From assembly GCF_000499845.2 (NCBI RefSeq), contig NC_023750.2, positions 28,269,177-28,333,176 of the forward strand: DNA of 64,000 nucleotides, given 5' to 3'. The position numbers and the translations under genes were made by a program. Below are positions 45,398 through 55,921 of this stretch, one piece after another (the first letter of the stretch is position 1; each line of letters starts with the position of its first letter). Source of the DNA: Phaseolus vulgaris. Taxonomy: Eukaryota > Streptophyta > Magnoliopsida > Fabales > Fabaceae. Under the pieces are notes generated by a model. That model searched no databases. It saw only the letters and a program-made list of their open reading frames with translations, and was not told the DNA's origin.

Positions 45398-47011
45398 TGT
45401 TGGGTTTAATAGTGCCAAAGTTCAAGAGGGGGGGTGAATTGACCTTTTAAAACTTTCTCGCAGAAATAGTGTTTAACCCAGTTTTACAGAAAATAAATCG
45501 ATTTATGTGAAAATGAACAGATTTATTTCAGCACTGTTTTTGTTTGAAAAGCTTTTAATACAGCAAGATTAATCACAAGATTATGCAGATAGATTTTCCA
45601 GATATCAGATTGAAAAACAGTGAGACACAGAAAACAGCAAACCTTAATTCCACTTAATGTGATTTAGGTTCAGTTAAGGGCTTGACAATTAGTGAGACAA
45701 TCTTATCACATACAACCTGTTTTATTCGCCTTTAACAGATTATCAGTGTTCTTATTGAAACCAGACAGTTTTCCAGAAATTAAGAACAATGTGCACAACG
45801 CCCAGAAAGAACAGATTTATTTTCAATTGAACAGATTTATTTCTTTGCTGTTTTATCAATTATGCAAAAACGAAATTGCAGAGAGTGAGAGAGAATGAAC
45901 ACAAGCAGTTATACTGGTTCACTCAACTGAGCTACATCCAGTCTTCACCAACAACAGGTGGAAATCACTAACACACAGTACAACCAAGTACAATTCCCAC
46001 TATTCTTGAAACCTACAAGAACTTAGGTACTCTTGCTGAAAAAACCTATTTCAGCACACACACACCCACTCTTCAAGAACACCTATCAAGAAGAGTGTTC
46101 AACCAAACTATTACAAGAAATGAGAAGTGAAACGACTACACCTGATTGAGGATACACAGATCTGCCTTAAACCAGTAGGCAAGATTGCTAGAACAGTAGC
46201 TGCACCTCACACCAAGCTTTTGGAACCAAACCAAGAACAAGCACTTTTTGATTTTTGAAATCTTTGAAGAACAAATGCTAATCCTTTGTAAACTTTTGAT
46301 TCTCTGCTGTAAAACTTGTTTTTGCAAATGTATGAACTGTTTGAATTGGTATTAAACTCAGAAACAAGTTTGCATTTTATAGAAAACCAACTTATAACAG
46401 ATTTTTGAAAAACAGTTAAAGCTGTTATAAAATGAACAGATTTATTTTCAAAAGCAGTTAGAGAATTTGTTAAGTGAGGAGACTTAGTCAACCATTCTGG
46501 TGCTGAGATAAAACTGAAAATCGTTTAAGCTTGACATGGCACTAGAGACAAAAGGAATCTATTCATTTACAGATGAACAGATTTATTTTTCAAAATGAAA
46601 ACAGAGAAAGTTTAACTATTTAAAACTCAGTCGTTTTGAAAGATAGAAGACTTAGTCAAAATACATGATGCACAAAATCTAATTTTTCCAAGACTTAGCC
46701 AAGGCATCAGTGTAAAAATGAATCTGTTTATTTAGAAAAGAACAGATTTATTTTTATGCAGTAAACGTGTTTTTTGTAAAACATGTGAAAAACAGTTTAA
46801 GAAAACTTATGCTTGTTCTTATCACATGGCCAGTGGTTATGAGGTGAGTTACCCAGCAAAAAGCCCACTCTTAGACAACCTCTAAGCACCACCTAAGACA
46901 TACTTAAAGCAAAGCAAAAAACAAATGAAATGTACATATAGGTCTTCATCAAACACTACATATAAGCCTTCATCAAACACAATCTTGAAGGGGCAGCAAC
47001 CATCTTCAACA
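45398..47011 (-). mobile_element. solo LTR, Sirevirus-like, 1.6 kb, TSD TAAAC
   Basis: 1614 bp, TGTTGG at the left and CTTCAACA at the right, with perfect 5-bp repeats TAAAC at 45393-45397 and 47012-47016. The GGGGGGGTGAATTGACC word near the left end is the minus-strand form of the Copia LTR terminus also seen at 6126. The word GAACAGATTTATTT recurs at least five times (about 45516, 45813, 45834, 46433, 46576, with a variant near 46741). Confidence 0.88.
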
Positions 47012-47040
47012 TAAACTACCAGCATCATTATTGTGTGTCA

Positions 47041-47118
47041 CATCATTAATAGCTAATGAATATGGATCTTCTACTTATATTATTGATTTGTATGATGTGT
47101 GACATGCTAGATTAGAAC
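47041..47118 (+). pseudogene. Copia pre-integrase (GAG_pre-integrs) remnant
   Basis: In one frame: NEYGSSTYIIDLYDV, a stop for Trp, HARLEHV. This is the conserved Y..D.YDVWHARLGHV block of Copia pre-integrase. It lies just right of the solo LTR at 45398-47011. Its left continuation past the LTR is not clear. Confidence 0.55.
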
Positions 47119-47129
47119 ATGTGTTAGTT

Positions 47130-48790
47130 CCTTTTTCATATAACCCTTTGTGCATAAGGCCCAGGTGGCTAGCGAGAGGTAGTTTTGGACCTAGGGTTGT
47201 GCTTAATACGCAGGGGTCTAACTTAAGTAAATATTTTCTTTTAAACCTAAGCCCATGTGTGTTAGGGCACAGAAAGGTTAGGTTGCATGTATTCAAGAGA
47301 GGAGCGTAGCGCCGCACTGAGGGTGGCTACGTAAAGATTGGACCTCTGATGCTGATACATGAGTTGGTACCCTGATGGTTATTCTATTATTATTTTATGC
47401 ACTCCATGAAGGAAAAATTATGTTTTGTTCAACACCGTGAGGGTATGTGATGAGAATCAAATAAAGGAGGCTTTTATTAATGGAGGAAGAGGACATCCAC
47501 CCTCACATTTGAAGTTCTTCCTTCTAGTCTTCTCAAAATTAAAAGAAGACATAAAATAAAGATGAGGCCCAAGCCCAAAGCCCAAGCCCAAGCCCAAGAA
47601 GGCCAAAGCCCAAAGAGCCCAAGTCCATCCCATGAGGGGCAAGGCCAAGCTTTGAAATACTCTTGTATAGTTTTAGGAGGTGTGGTTATTAAATAAAGGT
47701 GTGTGAAAATGTAAAATAAAGTCACATTGTCCATGTGACTTAGGAGAGTGGTGTAGGTGTAGTTTTTGGGAGGTGTCATAGTAGAAAAAGGTCACACCTC
47801 CCATGTGACTTGTTTTTGGTGGGAATTTCAAATGAGTTTATTTGAAATTTCCCACCTATTTTTCAGCACCTTAGGCTATAAATAGAGGTGCTTCCTTTGT
47901 AAAATTCAGAATTGAAATTAGAGAAAAGAAACTATACTCAATTTTTGAGTGAGCATTGGAGAGCTTTTGAGCCTTCTTCTCTAGTCTTATCTTGAAGGAT
48001 CCATGGTGTCCTCAAGTGGCGGCAACACACTCATCTAGGAGCAACCATCCTTCTAGTGGCGTGATCACTCACCTTCTCTTCCATCTCCATAAGCTTTTCT
48101 CTTCTCCTTCCTTCCTACTCTTTCAATTGTTCATGTTTAGCTTGTGTTCTTGAGTTTTGGTTTGGTTATCTTTCATTTTCCAGCAGCTGTTCTTATTCTT
48201 TTCTGTTTTGGTTCGGTGCATTTTAATTTCCAGCACTTCTATTTCAGTTTGCTTATCTTTTGTTCCATTTTGTTCGGTTCAATTTGACTATAATTGGAAC
48301 TTCCATGTGAGTTTGGTGTTTGGTGCAAGTTTTGGTGAGTTCTTGAAACATAGAACATTGATCCATCTCTATAAAAGTGCCTATTCAATCTCCAACTCAA
48401 GTTGATTCCATAAAATGTCAAAGAATCATCTATATCTTGCTATTGGAATCATATCAGTATGCCCTTGAGCAGAATATTTTTCTGTTGAGTATGCTTTCAT
48501 TTGAGATTATATTCTCGTGATAGAAAGTTGTTACAAAAGGTAAACTATAAAAGGGACTTGAGATCCTAAGTTAAGGTATGTTGTTTCTAAGACTGAAACT
48601 TATTACTTCTTGTTTCTTATAAGCCCTGTACTGACTTGATCGTCGGAATGCAATCAATAGGTAGGGCCCCCTCTTTTTCAGCGGAGCAACGTTCCAGTGC
48701 ATCAAGACACAAAACAGATTCTAGAAGAGACAAACGGAGCTAGAACTTGTCATCAGAGTCAACCGACAAGCAAGTCAACCAACAACAACA
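47130..48790 (+). repeat. second Tat-type LTR, split by a solo LTR
   Basis: 47130-47457 and 48462-48790 together align with the middle and end of the LTR at 4807-5459: GAG(T/A)A-rich text, GTTGGTACCCTGATGG versus GTGGTGCCCTGTTGG, TTATTATTTTATG, then TATAAAAGGG(A/G)(C/T)TTGAG, ACTTGATCGTCGGAATG, ATCAATAGGTAGGG and GAGTCAACCG. The 5' edge is uncertain, and a short extra tail precedes the CA end. The insert at 47458 is a separate solo LTR. Confidence 0.6.
47458..48456 (+). mobile_element. solo LTR, gypsy family C relative, TSD GTATG
   Basis: 999 bp from TGATGAGAATC to GGAATCATATCA, with perfect 5-bp repeats GTATG at 47453-47457 and 48457-48461. It shares CTATAAATAGAGG, GTCTTATCTTG, CTCAAGTGGCGG and CTCCATAAGCTTTTC with the family C LTRs. 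A GCCCAA-type hexamer run (about 47568-47615) is a feature of this copy. It lies inside the Tat-type LTR, so it is a younger insertion. Confidence 0.88.
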
Positions 48791-49662
48791 CAAACCTTTT
48801 CATAAATGGTGAGAATATGTCTTACCATGTAAAAGGAGTTGACATGGAAATCACTCCAACAATATGGACTATTGTTACTGTTTTAAAATATTTTGGTTCA
48901 AGAATAGGAAAAAGAAATACCATCAGTGTGGAAGAGTTCAACTAGATCCAATACTATTATAGTTATCTTAGAAATCCTCTTATGAAGGTTAAAGGATTTC
49001 ATGTTGGTTCCCTCAAACTAGATGAAAGGGTCATAAACTTCATCACTGCCTAGATATTAACTCCGAGGGGCAACAATCATGTTGTGCTAACTGAAGAAGA
49101 TCTAGTGTTGATCTATTGAATTATGAAGAACATCAAAGTAAACTAGACCCATGTCTTCAAAGAGCACATGCATAAATCTGTGAGGATAAGTCATTATGAC
49201 ATTCCTTATGTAATTCTTGTTTATAAGTTTTTGCAATATTTTAAAGTTAACATTGATGAAGAACTATTAGAGGTGGTGAAACCATCTCATGAGATAAACA
49301 ATGGTTCTCTAAACAAAATGGGGTTTATAAAAGTGAATAGCACATGGGTTAGCAAAAAGGAAGATTTTGTTGGTCCCTCTGTTGGACCAAGTAGAAATGT
49401 AAGAATTGGTGATGATGTTGGACCCAGTGTTAATGTTAAAGAAGACTACACAATGCATGTTCTTGTAAGCTATGAACCGCTAGTAGATCATGGGATTCCT
49501 ATATCCCCGTTTGAAAGACAGATGATAAATCGCATGGACACCATGACAAGAGATAAAAAAGATCACTATGAGTTATGTGAAACACAATTTCAATATTTGA
49601 ATGAACGGATTGAAGTTGTTCAGACCCAACTTGCAGAGTTCCAGTATGGAAGGGATATTTAA
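48791..49662 (+). pseudogene. Sirevirus envelope-like ORF, C-terminal half
   Basis: Continues the ORF cut at 33665. Blocks seen: NLFINGENMSYHVKGVDMEI, TPTIWTIVTVLKYFGSRIG, stop, KVKGFHVGSLKLDERVINF, stop, LTPRGNNHVVLTEEDLVLIY, stop, then a clean run of 164 residues from 49168 (YDIPYVILVYKFLQYFKVNI) ending DHYELCETQFQYLNERIEVV and stop at 49662. The middle resembles the putative plant transposon protein domain found in many legume retroelements. The end is predicted helical. At least three stops make it a pseudogene. Confidence 0.75.
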
Positions 49663-50026
49663 AGATTGTATCATCTTGCCTTTGTCTTTGAATCTTTAAA
49701 CTATTATTTTCTGTAATTCTTCTTAGTTTCTATAACTCCTTATCTTTATCTATTTGTGAAGACAAAGGGGAAGAATTATAATTGTTTTTGTTGGTTTGTA
49801 ATTTTTTTTAATTATATATTTCAAACTATTTAAACAATTATGTTTTGAGTTTCTGTTGGATTGCTTGGTTATGCAAAAATCGTGGTTCTTTATAAATTTG
49901 TTTAAAAATCTTGTTATACTTGTATTGTGTGGATTGCATGGTATATCTTTCTATTTTGTAGGATCTCTTTAAATCAAAATTTACAACACAACACCAGGGA
50001 TTTGTCTTCATCAAATAGGGAGAGAT
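49663..50026 (+). promoter_or_regulatory. 3' untranslated part and polypurine tract of the Sirevirus
   Basis: Non-coding sequence after the envelope-like ORF that ends AAATAGGGAGAGAT directly before the 3' LTR TGTTGAAC. A purine run in this position primes plus-strand DNA synthesis in LTR retrotransposons. AAGACAAAGGGGAAG near 49758 may be a second such tract. Confidence 0.65.
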
Positions 50027-51163
50027 TGTTGAACAAGGAGACTTAGATGATTTCAAATCTGCTATAAAGAATCTATTGTTGTGTGTCTAGTTATGTAGAT
50101 TTTGAGTTGTTAATTTGCACTTAGTTATGATCCAAGTTTATATGGTTTGAAAGTTTTGTTTTTCAAATCTGTGTGAATTTTAGTTAGTTGCTTCGTATTT
50201 CAAATAAGTTGAAATAGCTTTTGTTAAAGTTTGATGACTATAACAAGTTTTTCAACATATTGTTTTATTGTGTCGACCAATTGAAAAATACTTAAGTTTT
50301 TTAAAAGATTTTAAAATGATTTGTTTTATTTTGTCTTTCTGTAAAGCAAAATCAACCAATTATTTCAATAAATGAACTGGTTTCTTATGTTGTGATTTTA
50401 ACAGAAAATGAAAACAATCAGTTTGTTTTAAAAATGTTATGATTTTTAAACTACTTTTTAAATTCTTTTAACAAATTTCATTTAATGATCAAACTGTTTA
50501 AACCATTTTTTGAAGTTTATATAAATATTGTTTTCTAATCATTTTAGAAACAAGAAATGAGATTAAAGAATACGTTTTTCAAGAAAGAGAATGAAAGAGC
50601 TTTTAGAATCATTCTTTGGTGTATTGGATCATTGCTACTATGTGAAATAGGATTTTGGGTTATTTCTTCTACTATTTTGCAATTTTGTAAAGCCCAGGTA
50701 TATTCTAAATTCATTATTTTATACTCTATTGTATTGTAAATAGTTTCAGATCATGTTTCAGAAATCTGTGTTTCTATTGAGAGTGTTGTGTTTTCTCGAA
50801 GGGTTCAAGATCAACACTCTTGGTTGTTTTGTAATTTGGTTTTCATTACTTAGTGAATTTTTAGTGGTGTGCTAAGGACTGAATGTAGCTCTTGGTTAAG
50901 AGTGAACCAATATAATTTCTTTATGTGAATTCTCTCTTTCTTACTTTAATAATCTGTTTTATAGTTTGTTTTGGGTGTTCTGCGTAAAACAATCAGTTGA
51001 TTTCTCAAAGCAATAGGTTTATATTTTGATTACTAAGTTGTTAATCTTTTAATAACTAGTTGAACACGTTAATCAATTGATTGATTTAATTGATCTTTTC
51101 AATCTAATCCTAGTCTTTGTGAAAACAATTCACCCCATCCTGTTTTAGCCATATATGCTAACA
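50027..51163 (+). repeat. 3' LTR of the Sirevirus
   Basis: 1137 bp from TGTTGAACAAGGAG to GCTAACA. It aligns along most of its length with 29799-30918, and with 6126-7211 and 28694-29703 in reverse. It contains an ACTGAATGTAGCTCTTGG word and several CAACCAATTA/GAACTGGTTT words. Confidence 0.88.
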
Positions 51164-52720
51164 ATGGTGACATGATCTAGGAAACTAACCAGTAGAGACA
51201 AACCCAAAAGTTCTTTAGGGAATCCTTCCTACTCATTATGTGGTCTTCCTGTTCCTCCATCATATTAGCACCATTATGATCACGTGCTTTGTGACGATCT
51301 CCTCTGCGGATTGATGTCGTAGGTGTATGTCTTCCATGACATTGCGATTAAAAACCTCTAATAGTAGCCATAACTTTGTCAAAAAGATCATCCTTACATT
51401 AATAAAAAGCTATACGATCTAATCCAATCTAATTTGTTTTACATATTCTGAATTGTACAACTCGATTTTTTTTATGAAATGCTATGTGAATTGTATACTC
51501 TGAAAGATATTTCTGAATTTGGAAATATCTTCTAGATTGTACAATCCAAAATGTATTTCATAAAACAAAAGCATTCTAGATTGTACAATCTAGAATGTGT
51601 AAAGAAAAACAAGAGACATTCATTCTAGTTTTTGTTTCGTGTTCAACCCATCCTGAATCCAAAAAACATGGACCTATAAGTGCAGATTCAATCTTGGGCA
51701 AGGTTGCATAAGTGCTCTAAAACACTCTAAACCCACAAAAACCTCCAAAGAAAAGTCAAGGTTGCAGAAGGGGTGCCTAAAGAGTGTGTAGGTGCTGAAG
51801 ATAGGAAGAAGATGAAGGGTGTACAAATTTAGAATTATTTATTATTTTCATTAAAATTAAAATAATATTTTCCTTATATCTATGGAGAAGCAGAGAAAAA
51901 AATATGGAGGTGCATAAAGAAAACGCTTACAATATGTATGCTACCCAACCCAAATACTTTACTCTTGTCACGTGAAAGTTATATAAGATCATACCTAGAA
52001 ATTATGTTTTACTTTAGAATTTAAATATAAAAAAAATCTTATATGAAGTTAATGTGCACTTGTCCTCTTAAAATCCATGTCTAATTAAGAAGAAAAATAC
52101 ACAAACCGGAAAACTAAAAAGAAATGTAGTATAAACATACTATGATCCTTCTAGTTATTTATACAATATTAATTTTCACTGTTTATTGTTTATGTACAAG
52201 TATCAGTTCTCAAGTAAAAATACTAAATCACAAATTTTTAAATAAATAAAAAAAGTAAAAAAAAAAATTATAACAATCATTGGCACTTTTCTAAACGGGA
52301 CTTTAGATATTTCCACACCTATGCTCCTTTGAACTGGTTTAGACTAAATTTTTATAGATAATTTTACACAACTATTTATGATTAAAAAAATTAAAAAGAG
52401 ATAAAAAAAGAAATATTAAGATGAATAATATAGAAAAAATAAAATAAAAAACAAATCTAAGAAGATATTATAAGAAGTATCCATAAAATAAATGACAAAA
52501 TTTAAAAAAATTATAAATTATATTGGATAAAAATATTTAAAAATAAAATAATTCAAATTTAAATTTTTTTTCTCTCGTAACACAATTCTTTTATATAATC
52601 ACCTATTTAAGAGACAAAGAGCTTTCAATAATTCTACATTAAGTATCAATGATTTTACTTATTTTTTCAAAATAATGTGTTCAGTCAGATTAATAAAAGA
52701 ATTTGTTATTAAAGATTCAT
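51164..52720. other. intergenic sequence with a palindrome
   Basis: 51164-51400 may be a minus-strand gag remnant but is too decayed to assign. From 51430 to 51600 related TGTACAAT words occur, including a perfect palindrome. After 51840 the sequence is AT-rich with no gene. Confidence 0.4.
51572..51597. repeat. 26-bp perfect palindrome
   Basis: CATTCTAGATTGT followed directly by its reverse complement ACAATCTAGAATG, with no loop. A partial copy TCTAGATTGTACAATCC lies 41 bp upstream (51530-51546), and TTGTACAACTCG lies further left (51454). Confidence 0.92.
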
Positions 52721-52723
52721 CTA

Positions 52724-53640
52724 AATCTATATCTATATATAAAGGGATTCCCCTCTTAACTGTTTTTAATTTTTTTTCCTATTTTATCCTTATATTAATA
52801 TTAAATTTTATTATTGTATTATGGTCATTGTATCATTTCTTATTCCCCTCTTAACTGCTCTTAATTTTTTTTTCCATTTTATCCTTACTTAATAATTTAT
52901 TGTATTAATTTATTTTGGTTATTTGGATATTTTATAATTTCAAAAATTAATAAAATAATTTTAAAATTTATTTTATTTGTTATTATTTAACTGACAGGAG
53001 AGTGGAGAGAGTGGTGGAGAGAATGGGGAGAGTGGAGAGAGTGATTAGTTACTTTTCTCTTTTAAAGATCTTTTTCTTTATTAAATAAAAAATTAAAGAT
53101 ATTTGTAATATTTTGTGGACCACCTTAGCAAGAGAGTGGAGATTTAGTACATTACTTTTATGATTTAAACTGATATTCTTTTTTATTAAAATTGTATAAT
53201 TTTAAAATTGATTTAAGAAACGGATTTTATGATTCTTCACTACATATAACCCCCGTATCCTACTTCCCACTTTCTCTCTCCTATATATGTACATACTTCC
53301 CACTTTCTCTCTCCACTACACATAACAGATTCTTTTTTACCATACTTCTCACTTTCTTTTCTCTTTTCTTTTCTTTTCACTTTCATGTAAAATCATACTT
53401 TCATTCTCACTTCTTTGATTAATCTTTGTTTATGAAACCCTAATTTGACATTTGTTTCATGAAATTGTAATTGAAGTTTATGACTAGAGGGAACGAAAAG
53501 ACTCAAAATTGCATGCTTCATCACAACAATAGGTAATTCTCTTTATATGCATTTCAATTTGTAAACCACTAATTTGTCTTCTGAAATTAATATTTTGTTT
53601 TACATGCTATACTAATATTTTGTTTGTTTTTTATTTGTTA
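52724..53640 (+). mobile_element. possible Helitron-like or other repeat
   Basis: Starts ATCTATATCTATATATAAAGG and has two copies of TTCCCCTCTTAACTG followed by TTTTAATTTTTTTT and ATTTTATCCTTA (from about 52747 and 52844). Further inside, GAGAGTGGAGAGAG words repeat at 52994-53045 and TACTTCCCACTTTCTCTCTC occurs twice (about 53260 and 53297). The start resembles plant Helitron 5' ends as I remember them. No hairpin-CTRR 3' end was found. Confidence 0.3.
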
Positions 53641-54653
53641 ATTGTAGAGAGTTAATATTCATAGCAAAATAGAGGAATCAGAGAAGGAAAAACTGAGTTT
53701 CGTTGTCGCGCTCACTCCCCCAATCGCAACGAAAGAACATTAGATTTGGGTGCGAAAGATGATAACAATTTAAACGAGTCTCTATACAGGTCCAAGGGTC
53801 CAAGGTGAAGAAAAGAGAAGCATATTCATTGCATTTTCTTCTTTTGTATATAATATTTTTCATGATTTAAAGTTGATTGAACAATTGAGGATGAATTTTT
53901 GGTTTATTGTTTAATGGTGTCATATGTATTGTAATGATTGTCATATATTATTGGTTGTTTATAGACCTAATGAAAAAATTTGGTTTAATTTCGATAATTA
54001 ATAAAATATTAAAAATTATTAAAAAAATATGAAACTCAAATTCTATTTAATTATTTTTTCGGTTGAGTTTGTAGTTTTAAATAAATTTTAACTATTACCA
54101 AATATTTATATTTTTATCCATAATTAATTAAATATTAAAAATTATAAAAAAATATAAAACTCAAATTTTATTTAATTATTTTGTATCTTGAAAGACGGTT
54201 TTGATAGTAGTTTTGAATTTTAAATTTTAAAAGTTCATTCTTTCTCTTTACCATATGTAACACATTTGAGAAATAAAAAATGCGGATAAAGCAATGCCTT
54301 TGTTTCCTTAATATGTTTATAATATTAAATATAATATAATATCAAAGTAAAGTTATTTTGAGAAAGAATTAAAGCTCAAAATTGGTATTAGTAATTATTT
54401 TTCACAAAGTAATAACATGATTAAAAAATATATTAAATATTATATTGTTGAATAACGTGTTTCTTTTAAATTTCTTAACTACTATGCTTGGATTCTTTTA
54501 GTTGCACAAATAACAAAAGATTATATATAATATGAAATACTTGGAGATTCTAGTAAACCACCTACCACCACCTCCACCAAACCCCAGTCCCCTATGTTGA
54601 CCAGAACCAAACCAAACTCCAGATTCCAACTTCACTAATATTTGTGCTCTCTC
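53641..54653. other. intergenic and GST upstream region
   Basis: No gene supported. The last 150 bp become C-rich and form the proximal promoter of the GST gene. Confidence 0.5.
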
Positions 54654-54660
54654 TATAAAG
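54654..54660 (+). promoter_or_regulatory. TATA box of the GST gene
   Basis: TATAAAG 67 bp upstream of the ATG, preceded by a CT-rich run (GTGCTCTCTC). The position fits a plant core promoter. Confidence 0.7.
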
Positions 54661-54720
54661 TTCAAACTCATAAACCATACCCTAACTATAACACCCTACT
54701 TTCAATTTTGAGCATTAGCA

Positions 54721-55921
54721 ATGGCTTCAGAAGAGAGCTCAGAAGTGAGGGTATTGGGGAAATGGGCAAGCCCATTTAGCAACAGGGTAGATCTTGCTCT
54801 GAAGCTCAAGGGAGTGTCCTACAAATACTGTGAGGAAGATCTTGCCAACAAGAGCCAGGACCTACTGAAGTACAACCCTGTTCACAAGAAGGTTCCTGTT
54901 CTGATCCACAATGGGAACCCTTTAGCTGAGTCACTTGTTATTGTGGAATACATAGATGAGACTTGGAAAAACAACCCCCTCTTGCCTCAAGACCCTTATG
55001 AGAGAGCCTTGGCACATTTCTGGGCCAAGACCTTAGATGACAAGGTTACCAAATCTTTTATACTTTACATTTCTCTTCCACTCTTTCATTCTTTCATCTT
55101 TGGATTATGCTGAGTCCTGCAAAATTAGATTGCAATATTAAGGTGATTTCAGACAACTGTTTATGTATTATCGACTTTCCATTGTTTAGTTAAAATAAAT
55201 GGGATGTAATGTAAAACCTTTATTTTTTAAAGAAGTCTAGTCCATCATTATGTTCAGAAAGAAAAACCTTTTAACACAGGTTTTGTAGTTTTAATATTCT
55301 TCTATAGTTAAATTCATTTTGATAATTAAAGATAAACTTAGGATATAACATTTGCATTTAAAATTTGATTAGATAATAACATGAAAAAAATATCTCCTTT
55401 TGGTGTGTTTGAAGAAGGTTCAAAAGTAAAAGTACTATCATTTTTAAGCAACCAAGAGCTTAAAAAATAGTCCTTAAAAGACATTTTGTCTTTAGAGAAG
55501 TGCAAAATTGTTTGGCCAAAACACTACTTCAGGGTAGAATTTGACGTTGTTCTTCTTTGTTTTTTTTTTCTTTTGATTTTAGATTTTGCCTGCAATATGG
55601 AATGCATGCTGGAGTGATGAGAAGGGACGTGAGAAAGCAGAGGAGGAAGCCTTGGAAGCTTTGGAGATCCTGCAGGAAGCACTGAAGGGTAAGAGATTCT
55701 TTGGAGGAGAGAGCATAGGATTGGTAGATATTGCTGCTAATTTCATTGGGTATTGGGTTGCTATATTGCAAGAAATTGCAGGGTTGAAATTGCTTACCCT
55801 TGAGAAATTTCCAAAGTTATATAAATGGAGCCAAGAGTTTCTCAATCACCCTGTCATCAAGGAGGGCCTGCCTCCTAGAGATGAATTGTTTGCTTTCTTC
55901 AAAGCTTCTGCAAAGAAATAG
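54721..55921 (+). CDS. tau-class glutathione S-transferase, two exons
   Basis: Cytosolic enzyme that conjugates glutathione to electrophiles such as xenobiotics and oxidised lipids. Exons 54721-55044 and 55583-55921 give 220 residues plus stop, the usual tau length. The intron (538 bp, GT...AG, phase 0) lies at the conserved tau position after LDDK. The N-terminal thioredoxin-like domain (about 9-84) starts [15 protein letters not shown], with Ser17 of SPF as the expected catalytic Ser. [20 protein letters not shown] holds the cis-Pro and the Glu-Ser pair that binds glutathione. The helical C-terminal domain (about 95-220) includes [20 protein letters not shown]. The start codon has an AGCAATGGC context. 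No damage seen; likely functional. Confidence 0.95.

Larger units (their letters stand above)
33666..48790. other. 15.1-kb insertion between the two halves of the envelope-like ORF
   Basis: The left edge starts TGTACTGGACC and the right edge ends AACAACAACA. The adjoining 5-bp flanks are CAAAA (33661-33665) and CAAAC (48791-48795), a TSD with one mismatch. The first about 180 bp and the last about 330 bp are similar to the two ends of the Tat-type LTR at 4807-5459. The interior has no Tat gag or pol. It holds the two SHAQKYF MYB genes, AT-rich sequence and three solo LTRs. Confidence 0.65.
29799..51163 (+). mobile_element. Sirevirus-type Copia element, pol deleted, interrupted by 15.1 kb
   Basis: 5' LTR (29799-30918), primer site, gag, an envelope-like ORF in two halves (33375-33665 and 48791-49662), polypurine tract and 3' LTR (50027-51163). 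Protease is cut just after QWYL (about 32735), and the integrase, RT and RNase H genes are gone. The first 72 bp of the 5' LTR are missing, so no TSD can be checked. An envelope-like ORF downstream of pol is a known trait of SIRE1/Maximus-type Sireviruses of legumes. Confidence 0.82.

Noticed and set aside
47060..47320. Complementary open frames of 62 and 80 codons
   Set aside because: They cover the Tat-type LTR remnant; the similarity to 4807-5459 at DNA level explains the region better.
51164..51400. Minus-strand gag-like reading next to the Sirevirus 3' LTR
   Set aside because: Only vague resemblance (GTGRP, QSAEEI-like text) with many stops; not enough to call.
55529..55845. Minus-strand frames of 80-88 codons
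   Set aside because: Antisense shadows of GST exon 2.
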